Origin: Geomicrobium sp. JCM 19038
GTDB taxonomy: Bacteria; Bacillota; Bacilli; Bacillales; Marinococcaceae
Length of the DNA stretch: 64,000 nt
Assembly: GCF_000698125.1 (NCBI RefSeq)
Contig: NZ_BAXA01000004.1
Coordinates: 223,095-287,094 of the forward strand
Direction of reading: 5' to 3'
The notes under the pieces were generated by a model that saw only the letters and a list, made by a program, of their open reading frames with translations, had not been told where the DNA came from and did no database searches. Numbering within the stretch: the first letter of the stretch is position 1; every line of letters begins with the position of its first letter. Below, piece by piece: positions 45,828-54,643 of this stretch. The position numbers and the translations under genes were made by a program.

Positions 45828-47271
45828 CAAAAACTATCCGCAATTATATTAATGATCAGTGGCAAGAATCCGTAGGTGGACATCTTGAATCTGTGCCTAA
45901 TCCTGCAACAGGTGAAGAAATTGCAAAAGTGCCAATCTCAACAGCAGAAGATGTAACTTAGCGGTTGAAGCTTCAAAAGAAGCGTATAAAACGTGGTCAC
46001 TCGTTCCTGTACCTGAGCGAGCAAGGCTCATGTTTCGGTATTTGCACTTGTTAAATGAAAACAAACAAGAATTAGGAGACATTATTACGCTTGAAAATGG
46101 TAAGACGTTAAAAGACGCACACGGTGAAGTGCAACGAGGGATTGAGGTTGTTGAACTCGCAACTTCGACCCCGAACTTAATGATGGGAGACGCTTTGCCG
46201 CGCATTGCTGGAGGTATTGACGGTTCAATCTGGCGTTATCCCCTTGGCGTCGTTGCTGGGATTACGCCATTTAATTTCCCGATGATGGTTCCGCTGTGGA
46301 TGTTTCCGCTCGCAATTGCGTGTGGCAATACGTTTGTACTGAAAACATCTGAAAGAACACCGGTTCTTGCTGAGCGACTTGTAGAACTGTTTTACGAAGC
46401 TGGATTTCCAAAAGGAGTATTAAATCTTGTGCACGGTGCGAAAGATGTCGTCAACCGCATTCTCACTCACCCTGACATCGAAGCGATTTCGTTTGTTGGT
46501 TCAGAGCCGGTAGCTCGAATTGTTTACGAAACAGGTACCAAGCATGGAAAACGAGTCCAGGCACTTGCAGGTGCAAAAAATCATGCGACGGTACTTGCTG
46601 ATTGTCAGTTAGACAAAACTATTGAAGGGGTCATTGGTTCCGCATTTGGAAGTAGTGGAGAACGTTGTATGGCTTGTTCTGTTGTTGTTGTCACTGAGGA
46701 CATTGCGAATGAATTTATTGATGAGTTAACGAAACGGACGAAAGCCTTAACGGTTGGTGATGGTCACGATGATCAGAACTTTGTTGGTCCTCTCATTCGG
46801 GAGTCCCATAAAGAGCGGGTACTTGGCTATATTGATGATGGCGTGCGCTCAGGTGCCAAGCTACTCGTAGATGGGCGAGAAAAAGGAGATCAAGTAGAGG
46901 CGGGTTATTTTGTTGGTGCCACGTTATTTGATCATGTGACCCAAGAAATGAAGATTTGGCAAGACGAGATTTTTGCGCCGGTGTTAAGTATCGTTCGTGT
47001 AAAAGATCTTGATGAAGCGATTGAAGTTACGAATGCTTCCCCATTTGCAAATGGGGCGGTCATTTATACGTCGAGTGGAAAGTCTGCTCAGACATTCCGC
47101 GATCGAATTGATGCAGGGATGGTCGGAGTGAACGTAAATGTTCCAGCACCAATGGCGTTCTTTGCATTTGCAGGAAACAAAGCATCGTTTTTCGGTGATT
47201 TGGGAACGAATGGCAAAGACGGGGTTCAATTTTATACGAGGAAAAAAGTCGTCACGGAACGTTGGTTTTAA
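45824..47271 (+). CDS. mmsA: Methylmalonate-semialdehyde dehydrogenase, frameshifted
   Basis: This CoA-acylating aldehyde dehydrogenase converts methylmalonate semialdehyde to propionyl-CoA. Seen: [14 protein letters not shown] (cofactor region), [26 protein letters not shown] (the Glu of ordinary ALDHs is replaced, as in MmsA) and catalytic Cys in [11 protein letters not shown]. The break near 45958 (AA for AAA) restores [18 protein letters not shown] and 482 residues. The operon ends at the strong terminator just after. It could also act on malonate semialdehyde (IolA). Confidence 0.9.
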
Positions 47272-47318
47272 GAAAAGAAGCGTGACCTGACATCATCGTC
47301 TAGGTCACGCTTCTTTTC
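47272..47318. terminator. Bidirectional intrinsic terminator
   Basis: AAGAAGCGTGACCT pairs with AGGTCACGCTTCTT, with A and T runs on each side, between convergent mmsA and the hydrolase gene. Confidence 0.9.
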
Positions 47319-47323
47319 TTTCG

Positions 47324-48370
47324 TTACGCTTTAAAATAAGAATCAACAAGTTCATCGTCTACTTCTTCAAGCGTTGGGTAGTCATAATTCGGTGACTGAT
47401 GTTTTTTTATTAACACAGCATCGACACCTTCATAGAAGTCATTGTTACGTAAGAAGTTCATTGCGACAACAACGTCCATATTCAGCGTGTCTTCAAGTGA
47501 GCGGTGAGCATAGTCGAGCATGTACTTATGAGTAACCTTTAAAGAAACTGGTGATTTGGAAAGAAGGATGTTCGCATGCTCATCACCGAATGCATCGCCA
47601 CGATCACGCAATTTTGCAACAATATCTTCAACAGAATACAAATGGAACGTGTCATCAATGTCATTTTGCAATGCTGCTAGTTCTCCTCGAGGTGGCACTG
47701 CTGCAAGCGAACCGATTAACTCGTCAAGTTTGTGGTCAGCTTCTTCGACGGTTGTCCAGTCGTAATCGACAATTTTTTGTTCAAGCACACGAAGGTCTTC
47801 TACGTAGAAGTCAGCCGCTCCGATGTAAAGAATGTCAGCAGCTCGAATAGTTTTTGCGGTTAACGCCAAATACATTCCTGTATATCCAGGCGCTTGATTT
47901 AAGAAATGAACGCCCCCGACGTCAGGAAAGAACGCAATGTTCATTTCAGGCATCGCCCATTTTGTATTCTGCGTAATGATGCGGTGGCTCGTTCCTTGAG
48001 TAAGCCCCACGCCACCGCCCATCACAACGCCGTTTAAAAGCGATACAATTGGTTTTGAGTAATTTGCAAGTAGGAGATCAAGCTCATATTCATCGACGAA
48101 AAACTGCTTCGCATTATTAAATTGTTCGTCACCTTCTTTTGCAGAGGCGAGCGTTTTAATGTCTCCACCTGCACAAAACCCTTTTTCACCGCTTCCCTTG
48201 AAAACGATTACAGAAGTAGCTTTATCATTTTGCCATTGCTTTAGTTGTTGTAGCATTGCAGTAACCATGTTGTTCGTAATGGAGTTTAATGCTTTAGGTC
48301 GATTAAGCGTAATGATCCCTACGCCAGTTGTCGTTGTAGAAAACGTCACTTCTGTCGTTGTCGTTGTCAA
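47324..48370 (-). CDS. 3-hydroxyisobutyryl-CoA hydrolase (crotonase fold)
   Basis: This 348-residue crotonase-family protein has the HIBYL-CoA hydrolase pattern: GIITLNRPKALNSI, the oxyanion-hole GFCAGGDIKTL (about residue 67), VMGGGVGLTQG, and EMNIAFFPDVGG with the catalytic Glu/Asp. Length exceeds enoyl-CoA hydratases (about 260), fitting the hydrolase. It supplies 3-hydroxyisobutyrate for mmsB, completing the path from isobutyryl-CoA apart from the hydratase. A TTG start at 48370 is chosen because GGAGG lies six bases upstream; upstream in-frame Met codons lack such a site. A 9-bp inverted repeat lies 24 bases ahead. Confidence 0.82.
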   Translation of the reverse strand: MTTTTTEVTFSTTTTGVGIITLNRPKALNSITNNMVTAMLQQLKQWQNDKATSVIVFKGSGEKGFCAGGDIKTLASAKEGDEQFNNAKQFFVDEYELDLLLANYSKPIVSLLNGVVMGGGVGLTQGTSHRIITQNTKWAMPEMNIAFFPDVGGVHFLNQAPGYTGMYLALTAKTIRAADILYIGAADFYVEDLRVLEQKIVDYDWTTVEEADHKLDELIGSLAAVPPRGELAALQNDIDDTFHLYSVEDIVAKLRDRGDAFGDEHANILLSKSPVSLKVTHKYMLDYAHRSLEDTLNMDVVVAMNFLRNNDFYEGVDAVLIKKHQSPNYDYPTLEEVDDELVDSYFKA

Positions 48371-48393
48371 AGTAATCCTCCTCAAGTTTGTGT

Positions 48394-48421
48394 TCGAAAA
48401 TGTGCATTGGTGCATTTTCGA
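48394..48421. promoter_or_regulatory. Perfect 9-bp inverted repeat ahead of the HIBYL-CoA hydrolase
   Basis: TCGAAAATG, 10 bases, CATTTTCGA. It lies in the 5' leader of the minus-strand gene and has the size of a TetR-type or similar operator. No regulator gene for it is adjacent. Confidence 0.4.
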
Positions 48422-48588
48422 CAAAAGCTTCTCGTATTCCTGCATTCATTATTGGGGATCATACGAAAAAATCAAGTGATTTACCTGTTTTCCAAAACAA
48501 AACAGTTGCTTATAATGTCGTAAAAAGCCTATACTAATAAGGATTTCCGGGATTAAAAAATTTTCTTTAAAAAGTTTTTAAAAACCTA

Positions 48589-48617
48589 TTGCTTTTTCTT
48601 CGAGAAGATCATATAAT
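48589..48617 (+). promoter_or_regulatory. Strong sigma-A promoter of the tRNA cluster
   Basis: TTGCTT and a perfect TATAAT are separated by 17 bases. The tRNA-Glu begins 34 bases after the -10 box. Confidence 0.8.
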
Positions 48618-48650
48618 ATTATTTGTCAGCAAGAGACACACCAACGAAAT

Positions 48651-48725
48651 GGCCCGTTGGTCAAGGGGTTAAGACACCGCCCTTTCACGGCGGTAACGCG
48701 GGTTCGAATCCCGCACGGGTCACCA
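48651..48725 (+). tRNA. tRNA-Glu (TTC anticodon)
   Basis: A full cloverleaf: acceptor GGCCCGT/ACGGGTC, anticodon stem CCGCC/GGCGG with TTC in a 7-base loop, T-arm GCGGG-TTCGAAT-CCCGC, and encoded CCA. Confidence 0.97.
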
Positions 48726-48811
48726 ATTTAACTTATATCGATGACTTCCCAGCAAAGCCATTTGCTGGTTTTATCATTTGTTAATACTGGAAGATCATTC
48801 CATTTTAAAAT

Positions 48812-48896
48812 GGAGGGGTAGCGAAGTGGCTAAACGCGGCGGACTGTAAATCCGCTCCCTCAGGGTTCGGCGGTTCGAATCCGTCCCCCTCCACCA
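48812..48896 (+). tRNA. tRNA-Tyr (GTA anticodon)
   Basis: Acceptor GGAGGGG/CCCCTCC, anticodon GTA in ACTGTAAAT, long variable arm (about 12 bases, type II), T-loop TTCGAAT and encoded CCA. Confidence 0.97.
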
Positions 48897-48903
48897 TTTT
48901 CAT

Positions 48904-48978
48904 GCGGGAGTAGTTCAGTGGTAGAACACCACCTTGCCAAGGTGGGGGTCGCGGGTTCGAATCCCGTCTCCCGCTCCA
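48904..48978 (+). tRNA. tRNA-Gly (GCC anticodon)
   Basis: Acceptor GCGGGAG/CTCCCGC, anticodon GCC in CTTGCCAAG, T-arm CGGG-TTCGAAT-CCCG and encoded CCA. Confidence 0.97.
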
Positions 48979-49023
48979 TTGATTTTTATTTTTAAGTATG
49001 ATAGGATACATAGTATCTTAAAT

Positions 49024-49096
49024 GCGGGTGTAGTTTAGTGGTAAAACCTCAGCCTTCCAAGCTGATGATGTGGTTCGATTCCCATCACCCGCTCCA
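49024..49096 (+). tRNA. tRNA-Gly (TCC anticodon)
   Basis: Acceptor GCGGGTG/CACCCGC, anticodon TCC in CTTCCAAG, T-loop TTCGATT and encoded CCA. It is second of two glycine isoacceptors in the cluster. Confidence 0.96.
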
Positions 49097-49112
49097 ATTA
49101 CATAACTATTAA

Positions 49113-49144
49113 GGGCAGAACATCATGTTTTGCTCTTTTTTTAT
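49113..49144 (+). terminator. Terminator of the tRNA cluster
   Basis: GGGCAGAACA pairs with TGTTTTGCTC using G-T wobbles and is followed by seven or more T. Confidence 0.8.
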
Positions 49145-49236
49145 TGTATTTTTATTAAGATTAAAGTGGGCAAAATAATTCATGCTAAAATAAAACGATT
49201 GGACGAAAAAAATTCTAGCGCTTTTTTCAAAATTGT

Positions 49237-49263
49237 TGAAACCATAACGATTGGAAAAGCGTA
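49237..49263 (+). promoter_or_regulatory. Autoregulatory sigma-W promoter
   Basis: TGAAAC and CGTA are spaced by 17 bases, the sigma-W pattern, 33 bases before the sigW start codon. SigW genes in Bacillus are autoregulated in this way. Confidence 0.75.
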
Positions 49264-49295
49264 ATCATAGAGAACGGACACAAGGCGGGGTTTGC

Positions 49296-49858
49296 ATGGA
49301 TGATTGGCTAAATCAATGTATACGAGAGGTTAAGGCAGGGGAGACGGAAGCTTTTGCCCAAATTGTTGATGCGTACAAAGATAAAGTGTATCAAGTGGCT
49401 TATCGAATGGTCGGGAACGCACAAGAAGCGCAAGACGTTTCGCAAGAAGCATTCATCCGTGCGTATACAAATATTGAGCGCTACGATGTGAATCGGAAAT
49501 TCTCCACGTGGCTATTCCGCATTGCGACGAATTTAAGCATCGACCGACTTAGAAAGAAGAAGCCAGACTTTTCTTTAGACGCAGAAGTGAATGGCGCAGA
49601 AGGCTTGATGGTTACGCCCAACTTGCTGCAACAGATGCACTTCCAGATGAGCAAGTTGTAACGCTCGAGTGGCAAGCTTCCATCCAAAATGAAATTGACA
49701 CGTTGCCACCGAAGTATCGAGCTGCAATTATTTTGAAATATATGGAGGATTTGTCGTTACAAGAGATGAGCGAAATTCTTGATCTTCCAGTTGCAACGGT
49801 GAAAACGCACGTTCATCGAGGCAGAGAAGCACTACGTAAAAAGCTAAAAAAATGGTAA
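49296..49858 (+). CDS. sigW: ECF sigma factor SigW, frameshifted
   Basis: This envelope-stress sigma factor starts MDDWLNQCIREVKAGE. Region 2 has AYRMVGNAQEAQDVSQEAF and FSTWLFRIATNLSIDRLR; region 4 has PPKYRAAIILKYMEDLS and a helix-turn-helix ending ATVKTHVHRGREAL. The break near 49601 is mended by one C or T (GLDGYAQLAATDALPDEQ) to give 187 residues, exactly the B. subtilis length. It responds to wall-active and membrane-damaging agents. A sigma-W promoter lies upstream and its anti-sigma gene follows. Confidence 0.93.
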
Positions 49859-49877
49859 CAAAGGGGCGTAGAAGGTT

Positions 49878-50502
49878 ATGAGCTGTTTGAAACACAGCGA
49901 TTCGATTCACCGTTATTTTGATGGTGAGATGACTCAAATTGAGCGTGAACAGCTCTATCGACATCTAGAGGGTTGCTCTGAATGCCAAGAGCATTATGAT
50001 GAAGTTAAGAAATCGATTGCGCTTGTTCAAAGCGCTTCACATATTCAAGCACCAAAGGATTTCACAGAAAATGTTATGAGTGCATTACCTCATAAGAAGA
50101 AGCGAACGATCGCTTGGAAGAAATGGTCAAAAAAACATCCCGTCCTTGTTGCTGCAGCAGTGTTTCTTCTATTTATGTCGTCAATGACTTGGCTTAACTG
50201 GACAGATGAGTGGTGGAGAGATGGCGATTTCTGGGGTCGGTAATTTTGAAGTTGACCAAGAAAACAATACGGTCATCATCCCTGAAGGTGAAGTAATTGA
50301 AGGGAATTTAACCGTTCGTAATGGAGATGTCGATATTCAAGGTGAAGTTCAAGGAGATTTAACCGTCATTAACGGTGAGCAATATATGGCTTCAGCTGGT
50401 CAGGTGGCAGGCAACATTGAAGAAGTAAATCAAGTATTGTCATGGTTATGGTATGAGACGAAAGAATTGTTCTCTAACCTTACACCAGATCAAGAAGATT
50501 GA
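49878..50502 (+). CDS. rsiW: Anti-sigma-W factor RsiW, frameshifted
   Basis: The N-terminal zinc-binding anti-sigma domain has HLEGCSECQEHY (H-x3-C-x2-C, about residue 32). A single membrane helix lies near residues 91-108, and the extracytoplasmic part contains NLTVRNGDVDIQG and YMASAGQVAGNIEE repeats of the polymer-forming type seen in Bacillus RsiW. The frame changes near 50235: removing one G from GGGG joins DGDFWVGNFEVDQ and gives 207 residues. Regulated proteolysis of RsiW by site-1 and site-2 proteases frees SigW in known systems. Confidence 0.9.
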
Positions 50503-50531
50503 CCTTGCTAGAAGTACTAGCAAGGTTTTTA
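50502..50531 (+). terminator. Intrinsic terminator of sigW-rsiW
   Basis: ACCTTGCTAG pairs with CTAGCAAGGT around AAGTA and ends in TTTTT, so cdaA probably has its own promoter. Confidence 0.9.
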
Positions 50532-50836
50532 CTGTTTTTATGAAGGAAAAGGATAGTGTTGAGAATTTTACATTTCATTTAGATGGGATTGCGGTTTTTT
50601 TAAACGGGTTTTTGAGGAAGCCGGTGTAACAAGTGGGTAAAGAACACGTAGTAATAAGTAGATGATCACAAAGCATAAGGGTTAAGAGAAACGAAGAAGA
50701 GTTATACTGTGTAGATACTGAATGATTTCTAAGGATCGCTGAGTTGCTACCAGTTAAATCGAGAGCTATGTTATACTAGTAATGGTGTTAACCTCTCGAG
50801 GTTTCTCGCTTTTAAATCCTGGTGGGAGGCAAATGA
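50532..50836 (+). promoter_or_regulatory. Spacer with the probable cdaA promoter
   Basis: No coding frame is seen. The best promoter is an extended -10 box, TGTTATACT at 50769-50777, with no clear -35 element. It lies 60 bases before cdaA, whose RBS is GGTGGGAGG. Confidence 0.4.
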
Positions 50837-51658
50837 ATGTTTGGTGAGGAGTTCGAATTACTTACGTGGCTACGCCGAATTATTGATATATTGCTCGTTA
50901 CATTTGTAGTTTATAAATTGATTTCAATCGTTCGTGGAACGAGGGCAGTTCAGTTATTAAAAGGAATTATCGTCATCTTAGCAGCAGGCTTCTTGAGTAA
51001 CTTCTTCGGTTTGCATACGATGTCGTTTATTATGAATCTTGTCATTACATATGGTGTGCTAGCGATCATCATTATTTTCCAACCTGAAATGCGTAGAGGA
51101 CTAGAACAATTAGGCCGCGGACGTCTATTCGGGCGTGGACAATCGACTGAAGAAGAAGATTCAGTGAAGACGATTGATGCGATTATGAGTTCATTAAAGT
51201 ACATGGCAAAGCGTAGAATTGGTGCATTGATTTCGATCGAGAAAGAGACGGGAATGACTGACTACATTGAAACCGGAGTCGCTGTTAATGCCCAGATTTC
51301 TTCAGAACTTTTAACGAACATCTTTATGCCTAACGCGCCTTTACATGATGGTGCAGTTATTCTTCGTAGCAATCAACTCGTTGCTGCGGCGTGTTATTTG
51401 CCGCTTTCGGAGAATCCATTTATTTCAAAAGAACTCGGTACGAGGCATCGCGCTGCAATTGGTGTGAGTGAAGTAACGGATGCATTAACCGTAACCGTTT
51501 CAGAAGAAACAGGTGCCATCTCTGCAACAAAGAATGGTGAGTTGCATCGAGACTTAGACGATGAAACGATTCGCAAGATGCTTGAGAAAGAATTACTACA
51601 GGCATCCAAATCATCCAATACGTCGTTTTGGAATTGGGGAGGGCGTAAAGATGGATAG
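50837..51658 (+). CDS. cdaA: Diadenylate cyclase CdaA
   Basis: This membrane enzyme makes c-di-AMP from two ATP, controlling potassium and osmolyte uptake. Three N-terminal helices (about residues 13-85) precede the DAC domain with both catalytic motifs, HDGAVIL (DGA, about residue 175) and GTRHRAAIG (RHR, about 205). The 273-residue length is standard. The next gene, cdaR, overlaps by eight bases. c-di-AMP could link to the CBS-containing opuCA in this window. Confidence 0.95.
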   Translation: MFGEEFELLTWLRRIIDILLVTFVVYKLISIVRGTRAVQLLKGIIVILAAGFLSNFFGLHTMSFIMNLVITYGVLAIIIIFQPEMRRGLEQLGRGRLFGRGQSTEEEDSVKTIDAIMSSLKYMAKRRIGALISIEKETGMTDYIETGVAVNAQISSELLTNIFMPNAPLHDGAVILRSNQLVAAACYLPLSENPFISKELGTRHRAAIGVSEVTDALTVTVSEETGAISATKNGELHRDLDDETIRKMLEKELLQASKSSNTSFWNWGGRKDG

Positions 51659-52902
51659 GCTCTTCAATAACAATTGGTTTTTAAAGTTAATTTCATTAGT
51701 CATCGCGACGATGTTGTTTCTGTTTGTGAATATGGACGACTTTGGGAATCGTCCTGGTGCCACACCGATTATGAGTACAGAACAAATTCAACTAGATGAA
51801 GCAGAGCTAGATATTTATTACGATGACGAACAATATGCAATTGCAAGCATCGATGATGACATTGATGTTCGTGTCTCCGGCACACAGAGTGCACTTACGT
51901 TATTCCAAGTCACAAACTTCGTATGAAGTCTATGTAGACTTATCTGAGCACGGGACAGGTTCATACGTTGATGTTCAAACAGCGAATTTCCCAAGTGGAC
52001 TAAATGTTAGTGTTGAACCGAGCACAGTGAGAGTCGTCTTAGAAGAACGTCAGGCGGTTACGCTACCTGTTGACGTTGAATTAATGAATGAAGAACAAAT
52101 CGCAGAAGGTCATACAATTGGTGACCCAGAAGTGAATCCAGGAGAAGTAGAAGTTCATGCAGGTGCTTCGGTGCTTGATAACATTACATCGTTGCAAGCG
52201 TTTGTTGATGTAGCAGGGGCAGACGAAACGTTTACAGAAGTCGTTGAGGTTATTGCCTACGGACCTTATGGAGAGCAACTGGATGCTCACATTGATCCGG
52301 AGTCGGTTGAGATTACGGTCCCAATCCGACTGCCTTCAAAAGAAGTACCATTAGAATACGATACGACTGGAGAATTGGAAGATGGACTTGAAGTCCTTGA
52401 AATGACTTTGTCAGACGAAGCAGTAACGATCTACGGTCGATATGATGACATTAACGACATTGATTCGATTCATATTGGGACGCTTGATTTAAGTTCAATA
52501 GAAGAGAGTGAAACACGGGAAGTGGAAATCCCTCTTCCAGATGGTGTGAGTTACGTAAGACCAGAGGTGATTGAGCTCGATATTCTTCTTGATGAATTTG
52601 AAGAATCGACGTCTCTAGATTTAGAGATCGAAATGGACAATCTGCCTGAGACATACAACGCATCGATCCCTGAAGAACAAGATGGAGATCGTGCCTATCG
52701 TGTCACGGTTCACGGAGATGAAGAAGCACTTTCTGAGTTAAGCGAGGAAGACATTCGACTTTACATTGACTTTAGCGAAGAGGAACTAGAAACAGGGGAG
52801 CAAGTCGTTCCAATTCAAGTTGAAGGACCGAATGATTTAGAATACCGCTTGGAAGTTGAAGAAGTGCCCGTAGAAATAACCGAAACCGTTGCAGGTGAAT
52901 AG
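51651..52902 (+). CDS. cdaR: CdaA regulator CdaR (YbbR domains), frameshifted
   Basis: An N-terminal membrane helix (about residues 10-26) is followed by an extracytoplasmic region of four YbbR beta domains, each with the LSxxxV and VxVxGP-like rhythm (EVYVDLSEHGTGSY, EGLNVSVEPSTVRV-like segments). The break near 51914 is repaired by removing one C from TTCC, joining ALTLFKSQTSYEVYVDL; repaired length is 416 residues. CdaR binds CdaA and modulates cyclase activity. The C-terminus is very acidic, as expected for a protein exposed to a salty exterior. Confidence 0.9.
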
Positions 52903-52936
52903 CTTATTAAGGGTAAGCATGAAGGAGAGATATTGA

Positions 52937-54282
52937 ATGGGTAAGTATTTTGGCACTGATGGTGTAAGGGGTGTAGCTAACACTGAACTCACGCCTGAGC
53001 TTGCGTTTAAATTAGGGCGTGCTGGAGGATATGTGTTAGCCAAAGAGAGCGAACAGCCAAAAGTTCTCATCGGCCGTGATACACGAATTTCTGGGACAAT
53101 GCTAGAAGGTGCATTAGTTTCAGGGTTGTTATCTATTGGAGCAGAAGTGATGAGACTTGGCGTCATAACGACACCAGGAGTCGCCTTTCTTACAAAAGCT
53201 GTCAATGCAGATGCAGGAATCATGATTTCAGCATCACACAACCCGGTCGAAGATAATGGCATTAAGTTCTTTGGTGGAGATGGGTTTAAACTTTCCAAGG
53301 AACAAGAAGAAGAAATTGAAACGATCATCGACAAAGAAGATACACTCCCAAGACCTACAGGAGCTTCACTTGGCAACGTTAGTGATTATTATGAAGGTGT
53401 ACAAAAGTATGTTCAGTATTTAAAACAGTCGGTTGACGAAGAATTTACAGGACTGCACATTGCCATTGATTGTGCGCACGGTGCTGCGTCTTCAGTTGCA
53501 CCGAGAATGTTCGCAGATTTGGATGCAGACATTTCGACGATCGGCAACAACCCTGATGGTACGAACATCAATGACGGGGTAGGGTCAACTCACCCTGAGA
53601 AACTCGTACAACTCGTTCGTGAAAAAGAAGCAGACATCGGTCTTGCTTTTGATGGCGACGCGGATCGTCTAATCGCTGTTGATGAAAAAGGGCAACTCGT
53701 AGACGGAGATAAGATTCTCTACATTTGCGGGAAGTTTCTTAAGGAAGAAGCGATGCTTGCACACAACACAGTGGTTACGACAGTGATGAGTAACCTCGGG
53801 TTGTATAAAGCGTTGCAAAAGGCAGGCATTCAAACGCAACAGACGGCGGTTGGAGATAAGTATGTAATGGAAAAAATGCGTGAAGGTGGCTTTACCCTTG
53901 GTGGAGAGCAGTCAGGACACATTATTTTCTTGATCATACAACGAGTGGAGATGGAATGTTAACAGCAGTGCAACTCGTGAATATAATGAAAGTGAAGAAC
54001 AAGAAGCTTTCGGAACTCGCTGAGGAATTAGAGACATTCCCACAACAACTTGTGAACATTCGTGTGAGCGACAAGCATGCAGTTGAAGAAAATCATGCTG
54101 TAAAAGCTGTAATTGAGCAAGTTGAAGAGAAGATGGCTGGTAACGGTCGTGTGCTCGTTCGACCAAGTGGAACGGAATCTCTCGTTCGCGTGATGGTCGA
54201 AGCGGAAACTGATGAGTTATGCTTTGAATATGTGAATGAAATTTCTGCGGTTGTCCAAGAACAACTCGGAACGGATGCATAA
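52937..54282 (+). CDS. glmM: Phosphoglucosamine mutase GlmM, frameshifted
   Basis: This enzyme interconverts glucosamine-6-P and glucosamine-1-P for UDP-GlcNAc and peptidoglycan. The phospho-serine loop [15 protein letters not shown] (about residue 100) and metal loop [13 protein letters not shown] (about 240) are intact. The break at about 53934 lies in a T-run: one more T restores [19 protein letters not shown] and yields 448 residues, the normal length. The gene is essential, so a real frameshift is implausible. GlmM also binds and inhibits CdaA in B. subtilis. Confidence 0.95.
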
Positions 54283-54291
54283 GATAAAAAG

Positions 54292-54324
54292 GAGCTGTCG
54301 TTCATGAACATTATTCGACAGCTC
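54292..54324 (+). terminator. Hairpin after glmM
   Basis: GAGCTGTCG pairs with CGACAGCTC around a 15-base loop; outer AAGAT/ATCTT can extend it. There is no strong T-tract, so it may be a weak or RNA-stabilising structure. Confidence 0.45.
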
Positions 54325-54419
54325 ATCTTCATTTATTGACGTTTTTTGACAAATTATAGTACGATTGCGGTATTCATTCTAGAATGGAAAGGGGCATTGT
54401 CACACGATTTACTAGTTTC

Positions 54420-54572
54420 ATAAAGCGCCTGGACTGCAAGTCGATGCAGTTGACGAGGAGGAGGTTCATCGAACGTCGGCGGATGCTCCCGGTTGTTTTG
54501 TCACAACCGAAAGTCATTGACTGAAAACGAAGAGGTGACTCTTCGTACAAAAGCAATGACCATGACAGTGAA
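54420..54572 (+). ncRNA. glmS ribozyme-riboswitch
   Basis: Conserved core segments are present in order: the cleavage site before GCGCCTGGACTGC (G1 at 54425), GTTGACGAGGAGGAGGTT then CATCGA, GGCGGATGCTCCCGG, and the 3' stem-loops with GAAAGTCATTGACTG and GGTGACTC then AAAGCAATGAC. Glucosamine-6-P triggers self-cleavage and mRNA decay, lowering GlmS. About 70 bases and a palindromic repeat separate it from the glmS start. Confidence 0.95.
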
Positions 54573-54588
54573 TTTACGACTATAGAGT

Positions 54589-54624
54589 GGGGACAAGAGA
54601 CTGTCCCGTAATGTGCTTGTCCCC
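54589..54624. repeat. Diverged GGGGACA-type palindromic repeat in the glmS leader
   Basis: GGGGACAAG pairs with CTTGTCCCC, with an inner GACTGTCCC segment like the arms of the repeat at 15255. It lies between the glmS ribozyme and the glmS RBS (GGAGGA at 54630). Confidence 0.6.
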
Positions 54625-54643
54625 TTATTGGAGGAAATCAGTT

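Noticed and set aside
48805..49011. Minus-strand frame of 68 codons with the phrase DSNPRPPP
   Set aside because: It is the antisense of the tRNA-Tyr and tRNA-Gly genes; such frames are well-known annotation artefacts.
52937..54282. glmM as a broken or programmed-frameshift gene
   Set aside because: The slip site is a plain T-run without stimulatory structure seen, and many other genes in the window show the same kind of error.
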